A stretch of 64,000 nucleotides of DNA from an uncultured Eubacteriales bacterium (GTDB taxonomy: Bacteria; Bacillota; Clostridia; Oscillospirales; Oscillospiraceae). The stretch spans positions 1 through 64,000 of the forward strand of contig URAZ01000012.1 of the NCBI GenBank assembly GCA_900545925.1, written 5' to 3'. The notes below the pieces were generated by a model, which ran no database searches, was not told the origin of the DNA, and worked only from the letters and a program-made list of their open reading frames with translations. Both the position numbers and the translations under genes were made by a program. Of the stretch, positions 33,365-43,847 are shown piece by piece (position 1 is the first letter of the stretch; the number at the start of each line of letters is the position of its first letter).

Positions 33365-34737
33365 CAGTTGATCTCCTCTTTCATGATTTGGAGCGCGATC
33401 TCCGGCTCACGCTGCGAGAGCAGGCCCATCGCCGCCAAAATATAATGTTTGTCCAGAATGATATCCGCCTTTTTCGGGCGGAGCGACATAGGAGAAGCCG
33501 GGTCATAGCAGGCAAAGCGCGCAATCTGCCGCGCACGCTGCGAATGGATGAGACTTCCGCCCGTCACAACGACCTTGCGTACCTCGCACAGATCTTTTCC
33601 GCTCTGCACGAAGGTCTGCCCAAGCATGGTATACGTTTCTTCGAGCGTACCGGCGTGGCGCGTCACGGCAGTCTGCACGGCCATGGAGGCAACTGCGTAA
33701 TCGAGCCGTTCCAGTTCCGTGTCGTGCTCCGGCAGCGTCTGCGTATTGTGCGCGAGCAGCTGCACGAGCGTCTCCACCCGCTCCGGCGAAAGCCCGGAAA
33801 GTTCCGCCAGCCGCTGTGCGCCCGCCGCAGCCAACACGCCCTCGATGGAATAGCGCATACCGATATCGCCCTCCACCGTCCGCTTGGCATACGGTTCCGG
33901 CAGGCCCTTGTAGACCCGGTTCATCTGCCGGGGCATGCCTTCGGCAATGGAATACACATCTGTTGTCGCACCACCGACATCCACGCCGATCAGTTCGCCG
34001 ATGCCGGGCGTTTTGTCCGTTCCCTTTGCCAGCAGCGTCATGGCCTGCATGACCGCCGCAGGTGTCGGCATCATCGGGCCGCTCATCTGCTCCGCAGCGG
34101 CGCTCAGTCCCTTCGCTTGCACGATGCGGCGCAGGAAAATGCTGCGGATAGTCTTCTGTGTGTCCTCTGTTTTGAGCACGCCAAACTTCGGCATGACGTT
34201 TTCGCAGACGGACACCTCACAGCCCTCCAGCGCTTTTCGGCACTGCTGCATAGCCGTGCGGTTCCCTGCCAGAACGATGGGAAACTGCGGCCGGATCGTC
34301 GCCAGCATCTGCGCGTTATGAATGACGCAGGCACTGTTGCCGCCGTCTGTGCCGCCGACCAGAAGGAAGATGTCCGGGTTCACGCGCTGAATGGTTTCCA
34401 GATCGTCCTGCGTCAGCTCGAATGAAAACTGCCCGACGATCTTCGCGCCCGCGCCGAGGCTTGCCAGCCGCGCGGCCTCCATCGTCAACTCCGGCACAAG
34501 TCCGCTGACCATCATCCGCAGTCCGCCCGCCGCCGAGGAGCAGGCAAACGATTGCGCAAACGTCAACGGCCCCGTTTGCGCCAGCAGCGCATCCAGTGCT
34601 TTCTGAAAGCCGATGCGCACGTCTTCGGCGACCGTCGTATACGACTGTGCTGTGCCGAGAATTCGGGCCGCATCCAGATCAACGGCAGTCAGCTTTGTAT
34701 AGGTACTGCCAAAATCCGTCAATAATACAGGCTTCAT
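33364..34737 (-). CDS. glmL: MutL/GlmL reactivase-like protein of glutamate mutase
   Basis: 457-residue protein of the ASKHA fold: phosphate-1 loop Thr-Asp-Phe-Gly-Ser-Thr-Tyr-Thr-Lys-Leu at the start, Gly-Val-Asp-Val-Gly-Gly-Ala-Thr-Thr-Asp-Val in the middle and a Val-Val-Thr-Gly-Gly-Ser adenosine motif near the end. Members sit between the S and E subunit genes of glutamate mutase and are thought to reactivate the B12 enzyme. It is unrelated to the mismatch repair MutL. Confidence 0.93.
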   Translation of the reverse strand: MKPVLLTDFGSTYTKLTAVDLDAARILGTAQSYTTVAEDVRIGFQKALDALLAQTGPLTFAQSFACSSAAGGLRMMVSGLVPELTMEAARLASLGAGAKIVGQFSFELTQDDLETIQRVNPDIFLLVGGTDGGNSACVIHNAQMLATIRPQFPIVLAGNRTAMQQCRKALEGCEVSVCENVMPKFGVLKTEDTQKTIRSIFLRRIVQAKGLSAAAEQMSGPMMPTPAAVMQAMTLLAKGTDKTPGIGELIGVDVGGATTDVYSIAEGMPRQMNRVYKGLPEPYAKRTVEGDIGMRYSIEGVLAAAGAQRLAELSGLSPERVETLVQLLAHNTQTLPEHDTELERLDYAVASMAVQTAVTRHAGTLEETYTMLGQTFVQSGKDLCEVRKVVVTGGSLIHSQRARQIARFACYDPASPMSLRPKKADIILDKHYILAAMGLLSQREPEIALQIMKEEIN

Positions 34738-35168
34738 TGCGCCCCCTCTTCGTGATACAAAATCTCCCGCAGCGCAGCGATGGTCGTCTCCGGCGGCGTG
34801 CCAGGCGGAAAGGCACGGTCAAAGCCCATGGCCTTGAAGCGCTTTTCCACGTCTGCGAAATCCTGCTTGCCGACGACAATATTCCCGCCGACAAGCAGCG
34901 GAATCCCGGCAAGACCAGCTTCGTCGCACTTTTCCCGCATGCCGCGGCAGTCCAACTCGCCCTGTCCGTAGAGCGAGGATACCACGATGGCGTCCGCGTC
35001 CGCTTCGATCGCGGCCTCGATATACTCCTCCTGCGAGACCATGACGCCCAGATTTACAACATCAAAGCCCGCCTCGGTGAACGCGTGATAGAGGATCTTG
35101 TTCCCCACCGCGTGTACGTCCGCGCCGATGACGCCGATGATGAGTACCTTTTTCCGTTCTTCATTCAT
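34734..35168 (-). CDS. glmS: glutamate mutase, B12-binding S (sigma) subunit
   Basis: 144-residue cobalamin-binding subunit with the base-off motif Asp-Val-His-Ala-Val-Gly, whose His coordinates cobalt, then Ser-Ser-Leu-Tyr-Gly-Gln and a Gly-Gly-Asn loop. It forms the active enzyme with the E subunit. ATGA overlap with the MutL-type gene. The symbol is shared with an unrelated glucosamine synthase. Confidence 0.95.
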   Translation of the reverse strand: MNEERKKVLIIGVIGADVHAVGNKILYHAFTEAGFDVVNLGVMVSQEEYIEAAIEADADAIVVSSLYGQGELDCRGMREKCDEAGLAGIPLLVGGNIVVGKQDFADVEKRFKAMGFDRAFPPGTPPETTIAALREILYHEEGAQ

Positions 35169-35182
35169 AGCTGCACCTCACC

Positions 35183-35767
35183 TCATACTCCGCTGCCGCA
35201 TACTTTGCGCTGCTGCACACTGTTCAGATAGTTCTGTCTTCCGAGTTCATAAAGGTTATTGCCCTCGCTGTCGATGATGACCGTCACAGGGAAATCTTCC
35301 ACATACAGCCGCCGTACAGCCTCCGGGCCGAGGTCGGGATAGGCGATGACCTCCGCTTTTTTGATGCACCGGCTCAAGAGCGCGCCGCAGCCGCCGGTCG
35401 CGCCGAAATAGACGGCGCCGCAGGCGCGGATCGTCTCTATGACCGCCTCGCTGCGCTTGCCCTTGCCGATCATGCCGGTCAGGCCCTGTCGCAGCAGCGC
35501 CGGGCTGTAGGTGTCCATGCGGTAGGAGGTCGTCGGCCCGGCCGAACCGATTGCCTGCCCCGGCTTTGCCGGCGTCGGGCCGACAAAATAGATGACCGCG
35601 CCGCGCATATCAAACGGCAGGGGCTGCCCCGCTTCCAGCAGCGCGCAGAGGCGCTTGTGCGCGGCGTCACGCGCCGTGTAGAGTTCGCCCGTCAGCAGAC
35701 ACATATCGCCCGCGCGCAGTGCGCGCGCTGCCGCGCTGCCAAGGGGTGTTTTCAGTTCAATCGCCAT
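35183..35767 (-). CDS. class I fumarase-type hydratase, beta subunit (mesaconase)
   Basis: 194 residues of the C-terminal domain of iron-sulfur hydro-lyases (class I fumarase/tartrate dehydratase beta), with Gly-Pro-Thr-Pro-Ala-Lys-Pro-Gly and Gly-Ser-Ala-Gly-Pro-Thr-Thr-Ser-Tyr-Arg-Met and the later Gly-Ala-Thr-Gly-Gly-Cys-Gly-Ala. With the alpha subunit two bases away it probably hydrates mesaconate to (S)-citramalate; fumarate may be a second substrate. The assignment to mesaconase rests on operon context. Confidence 0.9.
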   Translation of the reverse strand: MAIELKTPLGSAAARALRAGDMCLLTGELYTARDAAHKRLCALLEAGQPLPFDMRGAVIYFVGPTPAKPGQAIGSAGPTTSYRMDTYSPALLRQGLTGMIGKGKRSEAVIETIRACGAVYFGATGGCGALLSRCIKKAEVIAYPDLGPEAVRRLYVEDFPVTVIIDSEGNNLYELGRQNYLNSVQQRKVCGSGV

Positions 35768-35768
35768 C

Positions 35769-36608
35769 TCAAAGCACCTCCGTCACATGGCGCGTCACAT
35801 GGCAGTTCAGATTCACCGCCACCGGCAGGCCCGCGATATGCGTCGGGCTGGTCAGAATGTTGACTGCCAGCGCCGTCGTCCTGCCGCCGAACCCCTGCGG
35901 GCCAATGCCGAGCGCGTTAATTTTCTCCAACAGGTCCTGCTCCAGCTTTCGGTAAAACGGATCTTCATGCGGCGTGTCCAGATCACGCAGCAGCGCCTGC
36001 TTCGCCAACAGCGCCGCTTTGTCGAACGTGCCGCCGATTCCCACGCCCACCACGATGGGCGGGCACGGATTCGGCCCTGCATCCTGCACGGTCTGCAAAA
36101 CGAAGCGCTTAACGCCGTCCAGCCCGTCGGACGGACGGAGCATGGCGATCCGGCTCATGTTTTCGCTGCCGAAGCCCTTGGGTGCAACGGTGATTCTGAT
36201 CTGCTCACCGGGCACAAGGTCAAAATAGAGCATGGCCGGGGTATTGTCGCCCGTGTTGACGCGGTCAAACGGGTCGCGCACGACGGACTTGCGCAGCCAG
36301 CCTGCCGCGTAGCCTCTTCGCACGCCCTCCTGCACGGCGGCCTTGAGGTCGCCCGCGATATGTACCTCCTGTCCAATCTCCAGAAACACGCAAGCCATGC
36401 CTGTATCCTGGCAGATTGGTTGGGCGTTCGCGGCGGCAAGTTCTGCGTTTTCCAAAATCTGCCGCATAATTTCCTGCGCTGCGGGCCACGGCTCTTCCGC
36501 CTGTGCGCTTTGCAGTTGCCGCAGCACGTCGCACGGCAGGTCATAATTGGCGCGGATGCACATCTGCGCCACAGTACTGGTCAAAAGTTCCGCCTGTATC
36601 TCTCTCAT
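35769..36608 (-). CDS. class I fumarase-type hydratase, alpha subunit (mesaconase)
   Basis: 279-residue 4Fe-4S subunit. Cysteines that can hold the cluster lie in Cys-Gln-Asp-Thr-Gly-Met-Ala / Gln-Asp-Thr-Gly near residue 65, in the mid region near Asn-Pro-Cys-Pro-Pro, and in the family's Gly-Val-Gly-Ile-Gly-Gly-Thr-Phe-Asp-Lys block. It partners the beta subunit immediately downstream. Mesaconate hydration is inferred from the genes around it. Confidence 0.9.
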   Translation of the reverse strand: MREIQAELLTSTVAQMCIRANYDLPCDVLRQLQSAQAEEPWPAAQEIMRQILENAELAAANAQPICQDTGMACVFLEIGQEVHIAGDLKAAVQEGVRRGYAAGWLRKSVVRDPFDRVNTGDNTPAMLYFDLVPGEQIRITVAPKGFGSENMSRIAMLRPSDGLDGVKRFVLQTVQDAGPNPCPPIVVGVGIGGTFDKAALLAKQALLRDLDTPHEDPFYRKLEQDLLEKINALGIGPQGFGGRTTALAVNILTSPTHIAGLPVAVNLNCHVTRHVTEVL

Positions 36609-36617
36609 ACGCCGCTC

Positions 36618-38030
36618 CTATCGTCCGACCTGACGGATCGTGTCAAGCAACTCCCCATCTCGTGAGATCACCTTTGCAACCACCCGGTCCGATACCGGAA
36701 GCGGCGCAGGTGTGCCTGTAATGCGTTCGGCGCGCTCCTTTAGTTCCTGAATATCCACGACCGGGAGCCTCGCTTCCCAGAGGCGTTCACGCAGTTCCGC
36801 GTTTTTCGGGTTGACCGCGACACCCGCCTGCGTTACGAGCACATCCACGTCCTGTCCGGGCGTCGAAATGCAGGTCACGCGGTCGCGCACGATGGGCAGG
36901 CGTCCGCGGAACAGCGGTGCCGCGATGAGCGCAAGTTTGCTGCCGGCAGCCGCATCACTGTGTCCGCCGCTGCCGCCCATGATGGAGCCGTTGGAATCCG
37001 TGTGGACATTGATATGAAAGGAAGTGTCAATCTCCGTCGCACCGAGCACAGCGACATCCAGAGAATCGACAGCTGCGCTCCGGCAGCCGGGGCTGGCATA
37101 CTGCTCCGCCGATACCTCACAGTGGCGGGAATTCTCCCGGATAGAGGTCACGGCCTTCAGATCGAAGCACTGCACATCCAGCAGCGCCCGGAACAGCCCT
37201 TCATTCAGCATATCGACCAGCAGTCCTGTAATTCCGCCCTGTGCGTAGCTGCCGTGAATATTCTGCTGCTTCATAATTTTTCCCAGATACATCGCCGTCG
37301 CCAAAGATGCGCCGCCCGCGCCCGTCTGAAAGGAAAATCCGTCCTTGAGAAGTCCGGAACAGGCAATGACCCGCGCGGCGGTCTGCGCAATCGTGATTGC
37401 GACCGGATTGCGCGTCATGCGGGTCGTGCCGGAAACAATTCCGGCGGGGTCACCGATGGCGTCAACAGCGACGACATAGTCCACATAGATCTCCGAAATC
37501 GACCAACCGCAGAGCGGATACGGCACCAACTCGTCGGTGATGACGATAACTTTTTTTGCGTACTGCGCATCCGGGAAGGCATAACCCAGCGAGCCGCAGG
37601 CCGATTTTCCGATCTTTCCTGTGCAGTTGCCCATGGTATCACTGCTTGGTGCGGCGATAAACGCGACATCGATCGGTGTTGCGCCGCTGGCAATATCGCG
37701 CGGTCGGCCGCCGTGCGTCCGGAACTCCACAGGCTGCTCCATAACGCCCTCGGAAATAGCGCGGCCCAGACCTGCGGACATATAATTAGTCAGCAGCTTA
37801 CTGACCGTTCCGTTTTTGATGTGTTCCAGCATCGGCAGGTGCACGTCAAACAGCGCGCTGGCGTTGACCGTCAGATCGCGGATGCCCATGGCGCTGATCT
37901 GTTCCATGACCATGTTGACGACATAGTCGCCGTTTCGCAGATGGTGGTGGAACGAGACGCACATGCCGTCCTTTAGGCCGGAAAGGCGGATTGCCTCACG
38001 CAGCGAGGATACGACCTTGGAATCCTTCAT
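36618..38030 (-). CDS. citF: citrate/citramalate lyase alpha subunit (CitF-type)
   Basis: 470-residue acyl-ACP transferase subunit that exchanges acetate for the incoming (S)-citramalate on the carrier protein. Sequence blocks typical of CitF are present: His-His-His-Leu-Arg-Asn-Gly-Asp at the start, Gly-Ala-Gly-Gly-Ala-Ser-Leu-Ala in the CoA-transferase core and Gly-Gly-Ser-Gly-Gly-His-Ser-Asp. Its place after mesaconase makes citramalate, rather than citrate, the likely substrate. Confidence 0.93.
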   Translation of the reverse strand: MKDSKVVSSLREAIRLSGLKDGMCVSFHHHLRNGDYVVNMVMEQISAMGIRDLTVNASALFDVHLPMLEHIKNGTVSKLLTNYMSAGLGRAISEGVMEQPVEFRTHGGRPRDIASGATPIDVAFIAAPSSDTMGNCTGKIGKSACGSLGYAFPDAQYAKKVIVITDELVPYPLCGWSISEIYVDYVVAVDAIGDPAGIVSGTTRMTRNPVAITIAQTAARVIACSGLLKDGFSFQTGAGGASLATAMYLGKIMKQQNIHGSYAQGGITGLLVDMLNEGLFRALLDVQCFDLKAVTSIRENSRHCEVSAEQYASPGCRSAAVDSLDVAVLGATEIDTSFHINVHTDSNGSIMGGSGGHSDAAAGSKLALIAAPLFRGRLPIVRDRVTCISTPGQDVDVLVTQAGVAVNPKNAELRERLWEARLPVVDIQELKERAERITGTPAPLPVSDRVVAKVISRDGELLDTIRQVGR

Positions 38031-38908
38031 TGCAGCGTGCCTCCCTCCGCAAGAATTTCTTCCGCTGCGGCCAGCGTCTGTCTGGCCCGCGCGGCAATCG
38101 GCGCGTCAATCATCTTTCCGCGCAGCGCCACCGCGCCCTTTCCGCAGCGCTTTGCCTCCTCAATAGCCGCGAGAACCTGTCTGGCATAGTCCGCCTCCGC
38201 CTGCGAGGGGCTGAAGCAGCGGTTGATCGCGTCCAGATGCCGGGGCGAGATGGATGCTTTGCCGGTAAAGCCAAGGCTGCGGGCAAGGCGGCTGTCAGCT
38301 TCGATGCCTTCATCGTCGTTCACATCGGTGAAGGGCGTGTCGTAGACGCCGACTCCAGCGGCGTGCGCTGCTGTAACAAGCCGCGTCCGGGCATAGAGAA
38401 TCTCCAGTCCCTCCTTCGTCCGGCTGCAGTGCAGATCGGCGCTCAAATCCTCCGCGCCAAGAAACAGCGCCCGCACACGCGGGGAGGCCGCAGCAATCTC
38501 GAACGCGTTTTCCACACCGAGCGCCGTCTCAATCAGCGTGATCAGGCTGATTGTACCCGGCTCCATCCCGCAGCAGCGCTCGATTTCGCCAATGGCGGCG
38601 TCGCAATCGCGGACAGTCTGCCGCGACGCGGTCTTCGGGAGCATGATGTAATCCGGCCTCTGCGGCACGATGGCCTCTAAATCCTGTGCAAACAGCGGCG
38701 TGTCCGCCGCATTGACGCGGACGATGATCTCGCTGCGGCAGCGCTCCACATTTTTTACTGCATATTTGACCAGCAGCCGCGCCGCGTCCTTTTCATCGGG
38801 CGATACGGCGTCCTCCAGATCAAATATGATGGCGTCCGCGCCGAAAAAGCCGCAGCTTGTCATCATTTTCGGGTTATTTCCGGGTACAAAGAGCATGGAA
38901 CGTCTCAT
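38027..38908 (-). CDS. citE: citryl/citramalyl-lyase beta subunit (CitE-type)
   Basis: 293-residue TIM-barrel lyase that splits the acyl-ACP ester into acetyl-ACP and pyruvate (for citramalyl) or oxaloacetate (for citryl). The N-terminus Met-Arg-Arg-Ser-Met-Leu-Phe-Val-Pro-Gly-Asn is diagnostic; metal-binding acids lie in Phe-Asp-Leu-Glu-Asp-Ala-Val and Leu-Gly-Ala-Glu-Asp-Leu. Four-base overlaps with citD and citF give strict coupling. Confidence 0.94.
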   Translation of the reverse strand: MRRSMLFVPGNNPKMMTSCGFFGADAIIFDLEDAVSPDEKDAARLLVKYAVKNVERCRSEIIVRVNAADTPLFAQDLEAIVPQRPDYIMLPKTASRQTVRDCDAAIGEIERCCGMEPGTISLITLIETALGVENAFEIAAASPRVRALFLGAEDLSADLHCSRTKEGLEILYARTRLVTAAHAAGVGVYDTPFTDVNDDEGIEADSRLARSLGFTGKASISPRHLDAINRCFSPSQAEADYARQVLAAIEEAKRCGKGAVALRGKMIDAPIAARARQTLAAAEEILAEGGTLQ

Positions 38909-39174
38909 GCGGTCCCTCCTTCCGCCCGTGCGAGCGCGGCTTCCAGCCGGGCACGCAGGATCCAGTCGAGCGCGCCGTGGTCGTCTACGGCAATCTCTCC
39001 CTGCTGCACATCTGCGGCGCGCAGAACGCTGCGCACAGTCTGTTCGATCGCAGCGCCAAACTGCAAACGGACCGTCGATGTGATCCGCAGCTTCAGCGTT
39101 TCAGCAGGCCGCACCGTGACCAGTACGTCCGCCGACTCCGCCGCTCCGGCAGAAGCTTCGTTTCGGATAACCAC
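38905..39174 (-). CDS. citD: citrate/citramalate lyase acyl carrier (gamma) subunit, CitD-type
   Basis: 89-residue acyl carrier. A GTG start at 39174 is chosen: it lies 7 bases after an AGGGGG box and puts the prosthetic-group serine at position 14 (Ala-Gly-Ala-Ala-Glu-Ser14), exactly as in E. coli CitD; the longer frame would move it to 23. The C-terminal Val-Asp-Asp-x-Gly-Ala-Leu-Asp-x-Ile-Leu-Arg-Ala-Arg is diagnostic. First gene of the operon. No citC, citX or citG is in the window, so cofactor attachment must come from elsewhere. Confidence 0.92.
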   Translation of the reverse strand: MVIRNEASAGAAESADVLVTVRPAETLKLRITSTVRLQFGAAIEQTVRSVLRAADVQQGEIAVDDHGALDWILRARLEAALARAEGGTA

Positions 39175-39208
39175 CAAAATTCCCCCTTGTATGTTTTTCA
39201 ATATTTCA

Positions 39209-39260
39209 TGCTGCTTGCAGCAGATTTTCCTTGATAAAAGCAGGCTTTATCCTCTATACT
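39209..39260. promoter_or_regulatory. divergent control region with palindrome and plus-strand promoter
   Basis: TTGATA at 39231-39236 and TATACT at 39255-39260, spaced 18, form a promoter for the plus-strand P-loop gene. A perfect dyad TGCTGC-TT-GCAGCA at 39209-39222 lies between it and citD and could be an operator for the methylaspartate operon. I could not find a convincing minus-strand promoter. Confidence 0.5.
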
Positions 39261-39288
39261 GAAAGAAAAGTACAGGAGGCGGGCACCC

Positions 39289-40215
39289 ATGACGACAAAT
39301 GCGATTCAGAGCAGCCACATTTACAGCACCTATTTTGCCCCCCGCGGCCGCAGCCGGATCTACACGCTCGGTATGCAGATCGCGCAGCTTTATCTTTCGC
39401 CCTTTGACCAGATCATCGGCTTCATCGGGGAAGCCGGTTCCGGCAAGAGCGTCCTGATCAAAGGCATGTTCCCCGGCATCGAACTTACGAACGACGACGA
39501 CGGCGTCAACGTCCGCCCGCTCCCGCTCTTGGAGCAGGAGTATGAAACGGGATTTTTCACGCCCCACACCTACCATCTGGACATCCGCTTCGAGACGGGC
39601 TTCCATCAGCTCTCGGAGCTGGCGGACGCCGTCCGGCTGGCTGTCCGGCGCGGCAAGCGCATCATCATTGAGCATTTCGACCTGATCTATCCCCTGCTCG
39701 GCGTCAACGCAAATCTGCTCATCGGCGTCGGCGAACAGATCGTCATTACGCGGCCGAACCTCTTTGGCCCTCTGCCGCAGGATCTGTGCGAAATCGTCTA
39801 TCCGTCGCTTGCCTATCGCCTCATGGCGCACAGCGCGGAGGATCTGTGCGAAAACGCCATGACGCAGGAGCAGATGCTCGCATGCAGCCACGGCGATATC
39901 CGCCACGGCTTCGTGCTCGAATTCAACGAGCACCAGCCGGATATCGATATTCCCACGCTCGAAGCGCGCGTCAATGAACTCATCCGGGCAGATCTGCCCA
40001 TCGACTACTATGACGAGAGCCACATTCTGCTCGGCGGCGTGCAGCACTACTGCACCGGGCCGCGCACCCATGTGCGTTCAACAGGCCGCATCATCGGCTT
40101 CCGGCTGCTCGACCATTTTATCTACGACCACTTTCACAAGACCTATATGCTGGTCGGCTGCGTCGGAGACGACTCCGAAGAAAATATCCGGAAGCTTGAA
40201 AAAATCCACGGCTGA
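39289..40215 (+). CDS. P-loop ATP/GTP-binding protein with AlaRS second-additional-domain-like C-terminus
   Basis: 308 residues, AGGAGG before the ATG. Residues about 44-60 contain Walker A (Gly-Glu-Ala-Gly-Ser-Gly-Lys-Ser) after a hydrophobic strand, and an acidic Ile-Ile-Ile-Glu-His-Phe-Asp strand follows at about 125. Near residue 255-270 there is Cys-Thr-Gly-Pro-Arg-Thr-His-Val-Arg-Ser-Thr-Gly, very like the second additional domain of alanyl-tRNA synthetases, whose Cys and His bind zinc. The combination suggests a nucleotide-dependent switch or kinase, but no reaction can be named. It is divergent from the glutamate fermentation operon and ends 290 bases from hutI. Confidence 0.75.
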   Translation: MTTNAIQSSHIYSTYFAPRGRSRIYTLGMQIAQLYLSPFDQIIGFIGEAGSGKSVLIKGMFPGIELTNDDDGVNVRPLPLLEQEYETGFFTPHTYHLDIRFETGFHQLSELADAVRLAVRRGKRIIIEHFDLIYPLLGVNANLLIGVGEQIVITRPNLFGPLPQDLCEIVYPSLAYRLMAHSAEDLCENAMTQEQMLACSHGDIRHGFVLEFNEHQPDIDIPTLEARVNELIRADLPIDYYDESHILLGGVQHYCTGPRTHVRSTGRIIGFRLLDHFIYDHFHKTYMLVGCVGDDSEENIRKLEKIHG

Positions 40216-40250
40216 GGTGTTGGGTTATGCAGCGCACCTGCATACCTGGT

Positions 40251-40412
40251 TGTAGGGGCCGATGCCCACATCGGCCCGTTGGGAAGTTACGAATGTGCCG
40301 AAGATTTCCGTTAAAACGGTGCATTCTGCCGGGCCGACGTGGGCATCGGCCCCTACAGTGTGCTGCGCAAATCTGCGGCTGCCCAACGGGCGGAGCAGAG
40401 CCCCGCCCCTAC
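40251..40412. repeat. palindromic intergenic repeats
   Basis: 27-base arms at 40251-40277 and 40331-40357 are inverted copies with one mismatch (beginning TGTAGGGGCCGATGCCCACA). Each arm is itself nearly palindromic. A related unit, GGGCGGAGCAGAGCCCCGCC plus a short tail, follows at 40388-40412. No open frame is present. This looks like a dispersed intergenic repeat or MITE-like unit; copy number elsewhere cannot be seen here. Confidence 0.75.
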
Positions 40413-40465
40413 CAACTGTGTTCAAGGCAGGCTGCTTTTTGCATAAAAACCGAGTTTCCTTGCGG

Positions 40466-40500
40466 AACAGGCAATGTCCGGATGGGCATTGCCTGTTTTT
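40466..40500 (+). terminator. terminator between the P-loop gene and hutI
   Basis: 11-bp arms (40466-40476, 40487-40497) followed by T on the plus strand. It faces the convergent hut operon, whose last gene ends at 40505. An additional GCAGGCTGC-TTTTTGCA word at 40426-40442 resembles half of the terminators at 346 and 13885. Confidence 0.7.
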
Positions 40501-40504
40501 ATGT

Positions 40505-41731
40505 CTAAACGACGTCTCCTTTTTTGATTACCGTCTCGACCAGATTGCTGCCAAGGCGGTAGCAGATATAGTCCAAATCCTCTGCGTTCCAGATGAGAAG
40601 ATCTGCCTGCTTGCCCGGCTCGATGGAGCCGATGCAGTCGGCGCGGCAGATGGCGGCGGCGCCGTTGAGCGTCACCGCGGTCAGCGCCTGCTCAGGCGTT
40701 AGCCGGTAGCGCAGGCAGCCGAGGTTGATGACCAGCTGCATATTGAGGCACGGGCAGGAGCCGGGGTTGAAGTCCGTTGCCATGGCGACCGGAACACCAG
40801 CCTGTACCATATCCTGCACGGGCGCGTAGGCCGCGCCCAGATAAAAGCTTGTCGCAGGCAGGCAGCAGGCGACCGTGCCGCCGCTTGCCATGGATGCGAT
40901 GCCGGACGGCGGGCAGACGATCAGGTGCTCTGCAGAGACGGCCCCAATTTCGCCGGCCAACTCGCTTCCGCCGATAGCTTCGATCTCGTCCGCGTGGATT
41001 TTGGGCAGCAGCCCGTACTGTCTGCCGGTAAGCAGAATGCGACGGGATTCCTCGGCAGAAAAGACGCCCTTTTCGCAAAACACATCACAGAATTCCGCAA
41101 TGCCCTGCTCCTGTACCGCCGGAAGCATTTCCTCACACAGAAGATCCAGATAGCCCTGCCGGTTGTCTCGGTAGGTCTCCGGCACGGCGTGCGCGCCCAT
41201 AAAGGTCGCAGCAATATCCATCACATGGTGTTTTTGCAGGTTTCCAATCACGCGCAGCGCCTTGCACTCCTCCTCGGTTGACAAGCCGTAGCCGCTCTTG
41301 GCCTCTGCGGTCGTCGTGCCGAAGCGAAGCATTTCATCCAGCGCGGCGGAGGCTTTTGCCTCCAGCTGTTCCTCGCTTGCCGCCTTTGTGGCACGCATGG
41401 TGGACAGGATGCCGCCGCCTGCGGCGAGGATGTCCAGATAGCCCGCGCCGTACAGCTTGAGCGCCAACTCGTTCTGCCGCCATCCGCCGAAGATCAAATG
41501 CGTATGCGCGTCAACTAGACCGGGCGTGACCAGCTTCCCGCCGGCGTTGATTATCTGCACGCCCACGGCCGCAGGCGCTGTGCCGGTTCCGACCTGCGCA
41601 ATCACATCGTTTTCAATGAATATCCATGCGTTTTTCAGAATGCAGATCTCGCCCTGTGCCCTGCCGCCCCGCGCAGAGGTTCCCTGCGGTGTGGCAAGCA
41701 TACCGATGTTGGTGATCAGCGTTCTCTTCAT
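40505..41731 (-). CDS. hutI: imidazolonepropionase
   Basis: 408-residue amidohydrolase that opens 4-imidazolone-5-propanoate to N-formimino-L-glutamate. The metal-binding Val-Asp-Ala-His-Thr-His is present, with later ligands at Lys-Ile-His-Ala-Asp-Glu and Ala-Thr-Asp-Phe-Asn-Pro-Gly. Last gene of the histidine degradation operon, 17 bases after hutU. Confidence 0.95.
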   Translation of the reverse strand: MKRTLITNIGMLATPQGTSARGGRAQGEICILKNAWIFIENDVIAQVGTGTAPAAVGVQIINAGGKLVTPGLVDAHTHLIFGGWRQNELALKLYGAGYLDILAAGGGILSTMRATKAASEEQLEAKASAALDEMLRFGTTTAEAKSGYGLSTEEECKALRVIGNLQKHHVMDIAATFMGAHAVPETYRDNRQGYLDLLCEEMLPAVQEQGIAEFCDVFCEKGVFSAEESRRILLTGRQYGLLPKIHADEIEAIGGSELAGEIGAVSAEHLIVCPPSGIASMASGGTVACCLPATSFYLGAAYAPVQDMVQAGVPVAMATDFNPGSCPCLNMQLVINLGCLRYRLTPEQALTAVTLNGAAAICRADCIGSIEPGKQADLLIWNAEDLDYICYRLGSNLVETVIKKGDVV

Positions 41732-41748
41732 TGTCTGTTCCTTTCTGA

Positions 41749-43764
<2,016 letters not shown>

Positions 43765-43847
43765 CGTGATCTCCCCCATTGATGATATTGTAACAGCTTC
43801 TTTTGCATTTTTCAATTCATTCTTGCATGGATGCAGGAATTCCTGCG

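Noticed and set aside
40251..40412. CRISPR-like array
   Set aside because: The units are inverted and irregularly spaced, only two or three in number, with no cas genes nearby.
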